Assembly: GCA_004020315.1 (NCBI GenBank)
Contig: SAQG01000019.1
Location: 45,611 to 109,610 of the forward strand
Length of the DNA stretch: 64,000 nt
Origin: Mesorhizobium sp.
GTDB taxonomy: Bacteria; Pseudomonadota; Alphaproteobacteria; Rhizobiales; Rhizobiaceae
Direction of reading: 5' to 3'
Part shown: in pieces, positions 27,096 through 34,293 of the stretch
Layout: each line of letters starts with the position of its first letter
Position numbering within the stretch: position 1 is the stretch's first letter
Program-made: the position numbers and the translations under genes
Notes under the pieces: generated by a model
Told to the model about the DNA's origin: nothing
Seen by the model: only the letters and a program-made list of their open reading frames with translations
The model's database searches: none

Positions 27096-28112
27096 TCATC
27101 GAGGTGTCTCGGAAAAATGCTGTGCAAATAGGCTTCTGTTGGAAGATCTCGACGCGAATACGACGTCAAACGGCAAGCTATCCGGCTGCGGCTCGACCGC
27201 AGTGAGGTCTGTGACAGCAACACCCACCGGCGATCGCATGCTGGGCGAACGGATCGCCGTGAAGATCGTCTCTGCGGCAACATGTGCATCACGGTCGCCA
27301 TGTGAAACCACGACATCCCGGATGTCGCTGCTTTGCACGAAAATCGCCCCTTCGAGTGCATTCGCCCTGTTTGTTCCTTGTTGTGCGCGCGACGGAATGG
27401 AAACGCCACCTCTGATCAGCGGGGCGAGTTTCCTGACGTAGTTGATCGTCTCACGCGGCAGCGGGCGGCCGGTCAAAAGATGCTCTTCATAACGCCCGGG
27501 GCCGGCATTATAGGCAGCGAGGAAGCCGTTGCGACCAAAGCGGTCGAGCAGCTCACGAAGGTAGGCAGCACCGGCAAGAATGTTGTCGCGCGGCTGATAA
27601 GGATCCGCGCCGAGATGATGCTTCATGCGAAGTTCCTCCCAAGTCCCCGGCATGATCTGCATCAGGCCCATCGCGCCCTTGCTCGACACCGCATGAACAT
27701 CACCAGCGCTCTCGACATGCATGACGGCACGAAGCAACCGCTCGGGAATGGCAAATCGTTTCGCGGCTTCCCGGATATGCGCCGACCAGCGATAAGAGGA
27801 CGAGGTCTTGCTGTTGGAGCGCGCCGGCCGTTCACCGTGCGGGGGAGGTTCTGCGCAACCAGCGGACACTGAAACGGTAAGTATGACGCATGCAGAAAGC
27901 GCTGTGATGCCGCAGCGGATGACCGTGCAAGGTGATGCAGAGCGCGTCCAGAACGACGGGAAGGCGACCGGTCGCCGTTGACCTTCCCTACGTGCCGCAG
28001 CCGCCAGATGGGCGATTGGATCGGCGGGGTTGGCTGGCGGCCGATCTGTCAAAGGGTCGGACGCGAAAGGCGCGCTGAGGAGCAATCGGAGCACCCAATC
28101 AGCCTCTCTCAT
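27096..28112 (-). CDS. Lytic transglycosylase (SLT family) of the transfer system
   Basis: 338 residues. Goose-lysozyme-like SLT domain with the catalytic glutamate in MHVESAGDVHAV, followed by SKGAMGLMQIMPGTW, DNILAGAAYLRELL and FLAAYNAGPGRYE, all hallmarks of VirB1/Slt proteins that open peptidoglycan for the mating channel. Before it lies a hydrophobic stretch (ITALSACVILTVSVSAGC) with a possible lipobox cysteine. The only in-frame start upstream of that stretch is the ATG at 28112, giving an N-terminal extension of about 60 residues. It overlaps the DUF736 gene by 14 bases, and no strong ribosome site is seen, so translation may depend on DUF736. The stop at 27096 is 240 bp from the relaxase start. 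Confidence 0.88.
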   Translation of the reverse strand: MREADWVLRLLLSAPFASDPLTDRPPANPADPIAHLAAAARREGQRRPVAFPSFWTRSASPCTVIRCGITALSACVILTVSVSAGCAEPPPHGERPARSNSKTSSSYRWSAHIREAAKRFAIPERLLRAVMHVESAGDVHAVSSKGAMGLMQIMPGTWEELRMKHHLGADPYQPRDNILAGAAYLRELLDRFGRNGFLAAYNAGPGRYEEHLLTGRPLPRETINYVRKLAPLIRGGVSIPSRAQQGTNRANALEGAIFVQSSDIRDVVVSHGDRDAHVAAETIFTAIRSPSMRSPVGVAVTDLTAVEPQPDSLPFDVVFASRSSNRSLFAQHFSETPR

Positions 28113-28425
28113 CGCGCTTCGACGGCCTGTTCCAGTGCAGATTCCAGGCGTTCTTGTCGGCGTCGGACTGGAACAGATTGGCGCGGATCGGTTGCGTGAA
28201 GGACGGATCGTCAATCGCAACGAAGAGATAGTCGCCGGCCTTCTCGCCAGTGCGATTCCATGCAGCCCCCACCTCCATGCCTTCGCAGAAGACGCGATGG
28301 TCGGGCGCGTTCTCGGCATCCGATTTCTCGGCAGGCAGGATGGCAAGTTTCACGTCGAGCGCCAGCGTAGAAATGTTGCCGAAGAAGCCGTCTTCGTTGC
28401 GGGTGAAGGTACCGATCTGGGCCAT
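28099..28425 (-). CDS. DUF736 family protein
   Basis: A 108-residue small acidic protein of a family found almost only on alphaproteobacterial conjugative elements. Family features are the start MAQIGTFTRNEDGFFGNI, the middle HRVFCEGMEVGAAWNR and the end DDPSFTQPIRANLF. An OB-fold, single-stranded-DNA-like role has been suggested for it; I cannot confirm this from the sequence. AAAGGAGC lies before the ATG. A paralogue lies at 31931-32260. Its 3' end overlaps the transglycosylase gene. Confidence 0.88.
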   Translation of the reverse strand: MAQIGTFTRNEDGFFGNISTLALDVKLAILPAEKSDAENAPDHRVFCEGMEVGAAWNRTGEKAGDYLFVAIDDPSFTQPIRANLFQSDADKNAWNLHWNRPSKRDERG

Positions 28426-28492
28426 TGCAGTGCTCCTTTCATGAGCTTTGATGAGGGGTTGGTGGGAGTCGTCACGGCTCCCCGGGAGCCGG

Positions 28493-29032
28493 TCAGCCGC
28501 TAGGATTCGACGCCGAAGAGGTGCGGTCGGTCGTCAAGACCGGGATCGCGCGACCGATGATCGAAGTGAGCGGGAGCGGCCCGAAATAGCGGCTGTCAAA
28601 ACTGTCGGCTGCGTCCCGGTTCATGAAGAAGGCTTCGCCATCGGCAATGACGCGGCAGCCCTGCCAGACGGGCAGCTGTCGGTCACGACTGTCACGCTCG
28701 CGCGCATCTCCAAAGCTCACGCCGTTGACGATGATGGCTGTGCCTTGCCGACAGACCGTCGCACCTGCGAGTGCCACCACGCGCTTCAAGAGCGGCACGC
28801 TCTTCGGTAGATATCCGCGTTCGGCCAGGAAGCCCGCCAGCGGCTCCGGCGGCATGACGACGGTCAGATCGGCAACACCGATCTCTTTGGCCGGCTCGAA
28901 ACGATAAAGCCCGATGGGAACGCTCGCAGATGCATTCCAGATGAACCTCGGCTGATGGTCGATCCACGCTGGCGTGGCGACCAGGACCGAGCCTCCGAGC
29001 ATCACGGCAATGATCGCTGGGCGCATTCTCAT
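28493..29032 (-). CDS. traF: Conjugative signal peptidase TraF (S26 family)
   Basis: 179 residues from the ATG at 29032. TraF proteases process and cyclise the TrbC pilin. The N-terminal membrane helix is AIIAVMLGGSVLVATPAW. The catalytic serine lies in NASASVPIGLYRF and the lysine in LLKRVVALAGATV, the serine/lysine dyad spacing of S26 peptidases; the C-terminal SFDSRYFGPLP is the conserved box E. The start is favoured over an in-frame TTG at 29059 because it overlaps the preceding 53-codon ORF by ATGA. Its substrate, trbC, is in the plus-strand arm. Confidence 0.9.
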   Translation of the reverse strand: MRMRPAIIAVMLGGSVLVATPAWIDHQPRFIWNASASVPIGLYRFEPAKEIGVADLTVVMPPEPLAGFLAERGYLPKSVPLLKRVVALAGATVCRQGTAIIVNGVSFGDARERDSRDRQLPVWQGCRVIADGEAFFMNRDAADSFDSRYFGPLPLTSIIGRAIPVLTTDRTSSASNPSG

Positions 29033-29190
29033 GGCGCATTCCGGTGGCTCAGCAGCCAAGCTTCGTGACGGAATTCGGCGACCAAGAACAACGGCCAGAA
29101 CATCAGGTCCCGCGCGTTGCGCGGCGCGATTTCGCTGGCCCGCGCCTGAATCAGCTCAGTTTGCTTCTGGTCGGTCGACCGATGTCGCAT
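29029..29190 (-). CDS. Small ORF coupled to traF (53 residues)
   Basis: Reads MRHRSTDQKQTELIQARASE... and ends ...LLSHRNAP. The stop overlaps the traF ATG by ATGA, a typical coupling. An in-frame ATG two codons upstream (29196) has AGGGG close by and may be the real start. It has a charged N-terminal half and a central hydrophobic patch (LMFWPLFLVAEF). I do not recognise the family. It occupies the place where DUF2840 or parA often sits in related elements, but it matches neither. Confidence 0.5.
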   Translation of the reverse strand: MRHRSTDQKQTELIQARASEIAPRNARDLMFWPLFLVAEFRHEAWLLSHRNAP

Positions 29191-29208
29191 TATCATCACC
29201 CCTGCAGG

Positions 29209-29499
29209 TCAGGAGGCATGATTGCGTCTGCCGGCATACGCTGGCGCGCGCGCCGCATGCGGCTTGGCCGGCGGAACAACGGTCGCGTTCGTATCGCTCG
29301 TCGACGTCCGCGCGCCAAGCGCGATCCAGGCATGCAGATCGTCGATGTCATAGAGGACGCGGCCGCCGACTTTGCGATACTTTGGGCCGGTGCCGTAGGT
29401 CCGGTGCTTCTCCAGTGTCCGGGCGCAAAGCCCGACGATAGGTGCTGCCTCCTTGGTGCGCAGGTATTTTTGGGGCGCGTCCGCGGGACCCTTCGACAT
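29209..29499 (-). CDS. AlpA/MerR-type helix-turn-helix protein, possible excision factor
   Basis: 96 residues from the ATG at 29499 with GGAG 12 bp upstream. The core YLRTKEAAPIVGLCARTLEKHR then TYGTGPKYRKVGGRVLYDIDDL is the HTH_17 (AlpA/excisionase) winged helix. The C-terminal 35 residues are low-complexity. It heads the minus-strand group small ORF-traF-DUF736-transglycosylase-relaxase. A recombination directionality factor of this type (RdfS) is encoded upstream of transfer-processing genes in the Mesorhizobium symbiosis ICE, as I recall, so this is a candidate for the same job. It could instead be a plain transcription factor. Confidence 0.82.
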   Translation of the reverse strand: MSKGPADAPQKYLRTKEAAPIVGLCARTLEKHRTYGTGPKYRKVGGRVLYDIDDLHAWIALGARTSTSDTNATVVPPAKPHAARAPAYAGRRNHAS

Positions 29500-29612
29500 C
29501 GTTCGATCTCCATTCGGTTCTGCTGTCGTCCTGGCCTGCCGGGACGCGCGAAATGGAGGATCGTTGAAATGAGAAAGGGCGAGGGAGGGCAAAGATCGGG
29601 GGCTGCGTTTTG

Positions 29613-30495
29613 CTACCCCTGCGAGGAAGGAACGTCAGCAGTCGGAATTCGACCGCGGCTATGAGGGTAGAAGAGAAGATCGCGATAGCCGCCAGCGACC
29701 AGACGATCCGCGCGGCGCATGATCGCCCGGGCTTTGTGCCGAAGATGATGATCGCGCCAATCGCGCGGTGCGATCGGCTCTCGCGACAACAGCACTTCCG
29801 CGATCTGACGATAAGTTGCACCCGCGCGGCGACCATCATGCGCGCGCAAATTGAGGATATGCCTGATCTTGGTCTGTTGCGGCAGCGCGCCAAAGGGTGG
29901 ACCGAGCGATCGACCGCTCAGCGCCCGCCAGAACCGACGCGCCGCATCAAGCCGCGTCTCGAACGCGCCGTCGAGCGGCAGAACGATGGCGTTGATCCCA
30001 GCTGAAGCCCCGTCTGTTTCGGCAATCAGCCTGTGCGCTGACTCCGATGCAGGCCAAAGAACTGGAAGCTCTTTGGCCTGCTGCCACATTTGGAGGTTGC
30101 CGAGCTCGGAAAGTTGAATTGTTCGATGCGAAGAGCTGACCGTGGCAGCCATCTTCGTGGCTCGGAGCACACGCGGGAATGCCTGCTCAGTCCAAACGAT
30201 GTTCTCAGGTAGCGGGAGGTCATCGCCTGTGATCCTGAAATCGCGCACCCCAGCGAGCGGCGAAGTCAGGCGGGCCGAGAAGTTCTCCATGTGTGCCGCG
30301 CGACGCAAGCTCGCTGCATTCGGCGACAAAAGCGTCATTCCGGATCAGATACTCAGCAGCAAACGCCGCAGCTTCATAGCAGCTCATGTGCGCGTAGGCC
30401 TCCGGACTGGTCCAATTACTCTGCAACGTCCCAAGTCCCTCTCCGCATGCCCTCATCTGGTTGAGGACCTCGGGAATCAACATCCAGGGCGACAC
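29613..30495 (-). pseudogene. Frameshifted RovC-like regulator (DUF6499-DUF2285)
   Basis: Two overlapping reading frames make one protein. The first (30495 to 30220, GTG or the ATG at 30483) carries the DUF6499-type block NWTSPEAYAHMSCYEAAAFAAEYL and ends AARWGARFQDHRR. The second frame enters at about 30240 with DFRITGDDLPLPENIVW and runs to the DUF2285/RovC DNA-binding end: AHDGRRAGATYRQIAEVLL, then RRADRLVAGGYRDLLFY. One extra base in GATTTCAGG near 30235 explains the break. If real, the regulator is dead or split into two polypeptides; a sequencing error or programmed shift is the alternative. Both halves are otherwise well conserved, which suggests a recent event. Confidence 0.8.
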
Positions 30496-30569
30496 GAACG
30501 TTGGGTAGTTGGAGAGTCGGCAAACCGCTGTGCTGATTCAGCAAAGCGTGGCGGGATCGCAGGCAGCGC

Positions 30570-30848
30570 TTAGTGCGGCGCACCGCCCGCCAGGAGATGA
30601 CGGTAGCCGTCCGTCGTCATCCAACGGGCGCGAGCAAGATGAGTCTCCCATGACCTGAACGCCCGCTCCGGCTCCCGTTCCGGATCGATGTGAAGAACAA
30701 TCCTGGCGACCTCTCGCCAGTCTGCTTCTTCGGCCGCCGCGTCGAGCAGGCGGATGTAGGTGAGCAGCCGCTCCTCATCGTAGCCGGTCAGGATCGGGGC
30801 ATCCGGTGCAACGTCGGCGACATCGGGATCGAGCAGTGGTTTAAGCAT
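30570..30848 (-). CDS. RovC-like/DUF2285 small protein, copy A
   Basis: 92 residues from an ATG at 30848. The N-terminus LLDPDVADVAPDAPILTGYD is acidic. The rest resembles the small RovC/DUF2285 DNA-binding proteins of alphaproteobacterial ICEs: ADWREVARIVLHIDPEREP, then WETHLARARWMTTDGYRHLL. The ending GYRHLLAGG parallels the GYRDLL end of the larger regulator next door. It is divergent from the HTH gene at 30964, 115 bp away, suggesting a two-gene switch. Copy B is 689 bp to the right. Family assignment is by resemblance; the function as regulator is inferred. Confidence 0.78.
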   Translation of the reverse strand: MLKPLLDPDVADVAPDAPILTGYDEERLLTYIRLLDAAAEEADWREVARIVLHIDPEREPERAFRSWETHLARARWMTTDGYRHLLAGGAPH

Positions 30849-30963
30849 AGTCCACCAAAAGTCGCGAAAGCATAAACGGCTGCATCTGTCATGCAACCAG
30901 ATTTTCTGATTATCTGAATTTCCGTTTAATTGATCTGCCGGTTTAGTCAAGGACCGGCAGCGA

Positions 30964-31224
30964 ATGCAGAAGACACTTCGGTCGGCGAGACATTTGCGAC
31001 TTATCCAATTGATCGTGGACAAGCGCAAAGCAGCAGGCCTGAGCCAAGCTGAACTGGCTAAAGCAATAGATCGATATCAATCGGTAGTCGCAGCCATCGA
31101 GTCAGGAGGACGGCGCCTGGACGTGGTCGAGTTCCTCGATCTGGCTGAAACGATTGGATTTGATCCTCATGAGGTTCTAGATGAGATAGCAAGGGTTCCC
31201 GGTATGCCCGCCAGAAATCGTTAG
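30964..31224 (+). CDS. XRE-family helix-turn-helix regulator 1
   Basis: 86 residues. A Cro/CI-type HTH fills most of the protein: IVDKRKAAGLSQAELAKAI followed by the recognition helix RYQSVVAAIESGGR. It is divergent from copy A of the RovC-like gene and points at copy B, whose stop is 35 bp beyond its own. The upstream 115 bp are AT-rich relative to neighbours and must hold both promoters. It is probably a repressor that controls its own gene and the divergent small gene; no operator is obvious. Confidence 0.85.
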   Translation: MQKTLRSARHLRLIQLIVDKRKAAGLSQAELAKAIDRYQSVVAAIESGGRRLDVVEFLDLAETIGFDPHEVLDEIARVPGMPARNR

Positions 31225-31258
31225 AGCGCGCGCGTCTCACGAGTGCGGGCGAACATGC

Positions 31259-31537
31259 TTAGTGCGGCGCACCGCCCGCCAGAAGATGACGATAGCCGTC
31301 GGTCGTCATCCAACGGGCGCGGGCAAGATGGGTCTCCCAAGACCTGAACGCCCGCTCCGGCTCCTTATCCGGATCGATGTGAAGAACGATCTTGGCCACC
31401 TCTCGCCAGTCCGCATCTTCGGCGGCCGCGTCGAGCAAGCGGATATAGGTGAGCAGCCGCTCCTCGTCATAGCCGGTCAGGATCGGGGCATCCGGTGCAA
31501 CGTCGGCGACATCGGGATCGAGCAGCGGTTTAAGCAA
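31259..31537 (-). CDS. RovC-like/DUF2285 small protein, copy B (TTG start)
   Basis: 92 residues, nearly identical in sequence to copy A (differences such as AAAEDADW for AAAEEADW, EVAKI for EVARI, DPDKEP for DPEREP). The ATG of copy A is TTG here (31537), because CAT has become CAA on the plus strand; no better in-frame start with a ribosome site is seen upstream, although the frame is open to 31645. It lies divergent from HTH regulator 2. Substitutions are mostly conservative, so the protein appears to have stayed under selection after duplication. Confidence 0.72.
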   Translation of the reverse strand: MLKPLLDPDVADVAPDAPILTGYDEERLLTYIRLLDAAAEDADWREVAKIVLHIDPDKEPERAFRSWETHLARARWMTTDGYRHLLAGGAPH

Positions 31538-31616
31538 AGACGATTTCCTTCGTTTGAATGCGTTTGTTGAGAATACTCCGTGGCTGTATACTCGACAAGG
31601 CGTTGCACTCGCGGGC

Positions 31617-31844
31617 ATGGAAATACGCGAGGTCTTTGCACGCAATCTGAGGCGGCACCGACAGGCGGCTGGGCTCTCGCAAGAGGAGTTGGCTCACCGC
31701 GCGGAAGTTGATCGCACGTACATCAGCGCGTTGGAGCGAAGCGTCTATGGCGCAACGATCGACGTTGTCGACAAACTCGCAAACGTTCTCGGCACTGAGG
31801 CCGCTGACCTACTCAGGCGACCTTCATCGCGCGCTACAAAGTAG
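31617..31844 (+). CDS. XRE-family helix-turn-helix regulator 2
   Basis: 75 residues from an ATG at 31617: MEIREVFARNLRRHRQAAG, then LSQEELAHRAEVDRTYISAL, and a short C-terminal helix ending LLRRPSSRATK. This is the small stand-alone Cro/CI-type regulator common on rhizobial ICEs. It is not a duplicate of regulator 1: the two share only the generic HTH pattern. It is divergent from copy B, with about 80 bp between starts, and convergent with the second DUF736 gene, with a strong hairpin between. Confidence 0.83.
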   Translation: MEIREVFARNLRRHRQAAGLSQEELAHRAEVDRTYISALERSVYGATIDVVDKLANVLGTEAADLLRRPSSRATK

Positions 31845-31893
31845 AGAAGAATTCGTTTATCTCGTTCCTTGTCGCAGGCCGTGAAAGGAGTGG

Positions 31894-31917
31894 CCCCGCC
31901 CGGTGTTCCGGGCGGGG
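31894..31917. terminator. Bidirectional hairpin between convergent genes
   Basis: CCCCGCCCGG (31894-31903), loop TGTT, CCGGGCGGGG (31908-31917): a perfect 10-bp GC stem midway between the stops of HTH regulator 2 and DUF736. There is no long U-tract on either side, so it may act as an RNA-stabilising or weak intrinsic terminator. Confidence 0.7.
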
Positions 31918-31930
31918 TTGCTCAGGCGGT

Positions 31931-32260
31931 TTAGTCCACGTTGCGGCGGCCGCTGAGGCGGGACCAGATGAGGCTATAGCCTTCGCCTTCTTCATCATCG
32001 AAGAGATTGGCGTAGATCGGGGCGGTGAAGCTCGGATCGTCCAGCTTCAGACCGAGATAGTCGCGGCCTTCGTTGGAGCGCTTGGACCAGGCAGCTCCGA
32101 TCTCGACCCGGCCGATAAAGACCCGGTGGCTGGGGGCGTTGTCGCCGGCGCGGTTCGCCGTGGGGACAATGCGGACATTCTTGGCTTGGACCGTGAGGGT
32201 AACGATATCGCCGGTGAACTCGCTGTTGCCAATGCTTTTGAAGGTGCCGATAGTCGCCAT
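31931..32260 (-). CDS. DUF736 family protein, second paralogue
   Basis: 109 residues: MATIGTFKSIGNSEFTGDI, HRVFIGRVEIGAAWSK, DDPSFTAPIYANLFDDEEG. It has the same architecture as the protein at 28099-28425 but is clearly diverged, so this is an old paralogue pair rather than a recent copy; two DUF736 genes per element is common in this group. GGAGAACT precedes the ATG. A leader of about 800 bp without ORFs lies upstream. Confidence 0.9.
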   Translation of the reverse strand: MATIGTFKSIGNSEFTGDIVTLTVQAKNVRIVPTANRAGDNAPSHRVFIGRVEIGAAWSKRSNEGRDYLGLKLDDPSFTAPIYANLFDDEEGEGYSLIWSRLSGRRNVD

Positions 32261-33055
32261 GATAGTTCTCCTTGATCACTGTTTCCGAGCCCGCACCATT
32301 GCGGCCTCGATGGCGATCCACAGGCCGAAGGCGACCGGCGCCGCACCCGCTTGCGGGCCGCAGCGCCAGCGTAGGATGGTGCGAGAGCGACTTTGTTGCT
32401 TTCGCGAGGAATGGGCGCAGCCCAGGGGAAGAAAGTAGCAATCGCACCATTGCGGCTTAGGCGGTCGAGGCGCAGCCGGCCTTCGGCCAGATCAGCCCAT
32501 TGAAGAGGCCGCCTGGAGCGGTCGACCTGACGGAGGCGGATCAATGGAGAACGCGGCGCACTCGTCCCGACTTCAATGATCTTTGGCCGGACGTTCGCTG
32601 GCGGCGATATCTCCTCGGCGCAACTTACCTGAGGTTCGGAAGCTGTCCACCGTCGCACTCGGAACGCTGATGCCAATCGAAACCGCTGGACACGGTGTGC
32701 CACGCTGACATGCCCAACGTTCCGACCAAGCGTCGCCTTAATCTGACCCGAGCTGCTCGTGCGTGCCAATAGTGCGTCAGCCAAACTCCGTGACTGTCCG
32801 GTCAAAGCGGGCCGCCATCACGTGCCGAGTGCCACCGCCAAAACGAGAGAAGCGACTGCCAGTACCGACGGCGCAGCGTGCTTTCACATGCGACAGTGAC
32901 TTGATGGTCGACAATTATCGCGCAGGCGAGGGACCTCCGTGGATGCCGGTGCGGGTTTTAGGTGCCGACCGAAAAAAGGAACTCACGCGTGCATGTCCAC
33001 TGCTTGTCGAGGCGAAGAAATACCGTCAGGACCAAACATTGGCGTTGGGCGGCGG
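32261..33055. other. ~800-bp non-coding leader upstream of DUF736
   Basis: No ORF here has protein-like composition. GCACCATTGCGGC occurs twice in direct orientation, at 32293-32305 and 32444-32456, bracketing 138 bp. The segment may be a long 5' leader, a transfer origin, or DNA once occupied by a lost gene. A plus-strand ORF (32763-33335) overlaps the DUF2493 gene antisense and is not credible. Confidence 0.45.
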
Positions 33056-33982
33056 TCACCCGCCGCCGAACTGCCAGACTGGGATGCCGAGCTTGCGGGC
33101 TTTGTCAGCGAGGTTGTGTTGGATACCACTGCCGGGGAATAGCATCACCCCGATTGGCAGAACGTCGAGCATCTGGTCATTGCGTTTAAAGGGCGCGGCA
33201 CGGCCGTGTTTGGTCCAGTCGGGCGCAAAACCGATCTGCGGCACATTGCGATGGTCCGCCCAGAGGGAGGCGATCTTCTCGGCGCCCTTCGGCGACTTGC
33301 CGTGCATGAGCACCATATCGGGGTGCTTGGCGTGAACCTGGTCGAGCTTGGCCCAAATCAGGCTATGGTCGTTGAAGTCGAGTCCGCCGGTGAAGGCGAT
33401 CTTCGGCCCTGGTGGTAGTAGAACCTGCGTTTCAGCCCGCTTTTTCGCAGCGAGGAAATCCCGACTATCGATCATTGCATATGTCACCGCCTTATGGTTG
33501 GTCATCGACCCACTGCGCGGTTTCCAGCTTGATCCGGTGTGGTGCTCGTAGTGCTCGGCAGCCTCATCGCGCATCAGCTCGAAGACATCGCGGCGCTCGA
33601 TCAGCGTCCGCCCCTCAGCCGTCAGGCGCTCCAGCTCGACGGATTTTACTTCGCTGCCGTCCTGTTCGCGCTGGCTGCGGCGCTGCGCCTGCTCGTTGTC
33701 GTCGAGCTCGCGTTCGATGCGGCCGGTGGCACGGTGAAAGATGTTGACTGCTGACCACAGCAAATCATTGAGGTCGGGCTCGAGTCGGGTGTCGGCGAGC
33801 GCCGCCACCAGCGTTGTAAAGATGTCGCTAATAGCGCCAGCGACGACGTTGCCGTCCGGCAGAGGCCGAGGATCCGGCTCATCTGCAAACGGACGGTAGC
33901 CATAGAGCTGGAGTTCGGTGAGAACATGGTTCATTGGCGATGACGCGTGGGCGGGTTCGAAGTCGGGATCGTGGTCGCTCAT
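33056..33982 (-). CDS. DUF2493 (SLOG-like) protein
   Basis: 308 residues from the ATG at 33982, with AAGGAG 6 bp upstream. The first 190 residues are helical, with a charged stretch (RELDDNEQAQRRSQREQ) likely to form a coiled coil. The C-terminal DUF2493 domain is a Rossmann-like SLOG fold: KIAFTGGLDFNDHSLIW, MVLMHGKSPKGAEKIASLW and GVMLFPGSGIQHNLADKA. SLOG domains bind nucleotides or ligands related to ADP-ribose. The family is a constant resident of alphaproteobacterial conjugative elements; its role is unknown. Confidence 0.88.
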   Translation of the reverse strand: MSDHDPDFEPAHASSPMNHVLTELQLYGYRPFADEPDPRPLPDGNVVAGAISDIFTTLVAALADTRLEPDLNDLLWSAVNIFHRATGRIERELDDNEQAQRRSQREQDGSEVKSVELERLTAEGRTLIERRDVFELMRDEAAEHYEHHTGSSWKPRSGSMTNHKAVTYAMIDSRDFLAAKKRAETQVLLPPGPKIAFTGGLDFNDHSLIWAKLDQVHAKHPDMVLMHGKSPKGAEKIASLWADHRNVPQIGFAPDWTKHGRAAPFKRNDQMLDVLPIGVMLFPGSGIQHNLADKARKLGIPVWQFGGG

Positions 33983-34107
33983 TGTATTCTCCTTCGCCGG
34001 ATATGACCGCGACCTTCGCGGCCTTCTGGCGACGAAAGCCGGCGGGCGCGACGACCTGCACCCGAAGCGAAGCGCGGGCCGAAGCGGCAGCGAAGGATGA
34101 CGAAGGC

Positions 34108-34158
34108 CGGCTATTTTGTTTCGCGCTGCAAAGCCCGAAGGGCGGCGGAAAATAGCCG
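34108..34158. repeat. Inverted repeat in the 310-bp gap between toprim and DUF2493 genes
   Basis: CGGCTATTTT (34108-34117) and AAAATAGCCG (34149-34158) are perfect 10-bp arms around 31 bases. In the minus direction the loop includes GCCCTTCGGGC, a second small hairpin. The rest of 33983-34293 contains no credible ORF. It could be a structured 5' leader of the DUF2493 mRNA or a small RNA. Confidence 0.6.
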
Positions 34159-34293
34159 ACCGCAGGCATTGTCGGTCGGAGCCGATTGCCGGCCGATCGC
34201 CCTCTCGAAGGCCGGTCGCGTTCCTCGCCGGCGCCAAGGGGGAGCCAGCCCGCGAGCCACGTTGGTGCGATTTCGCCAATGCGATCCTGCGTC

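Larger units (their letters stand above)
30568..31539. repeat. Direct duplication of a ~280-bp gene segment
   Basis: Segments 30568-30850 and 31257-31539 are alignable end to end without gaps, at roughly 90% identity by eye. Each contains one copy of the RovC-like small gene on the minus strand, and each is followed on the right by a plus-strand HTH gene. The sequences flanking the copies are not alike. Confidence 0.85.

Noticed and set aside
32763..33335. 190-codon plus-strand ORF
   Set aside because: Its 3' half is antisense to the well-supported DUF2493 gene, and its translation is Arg/Pro-rich without motifs.
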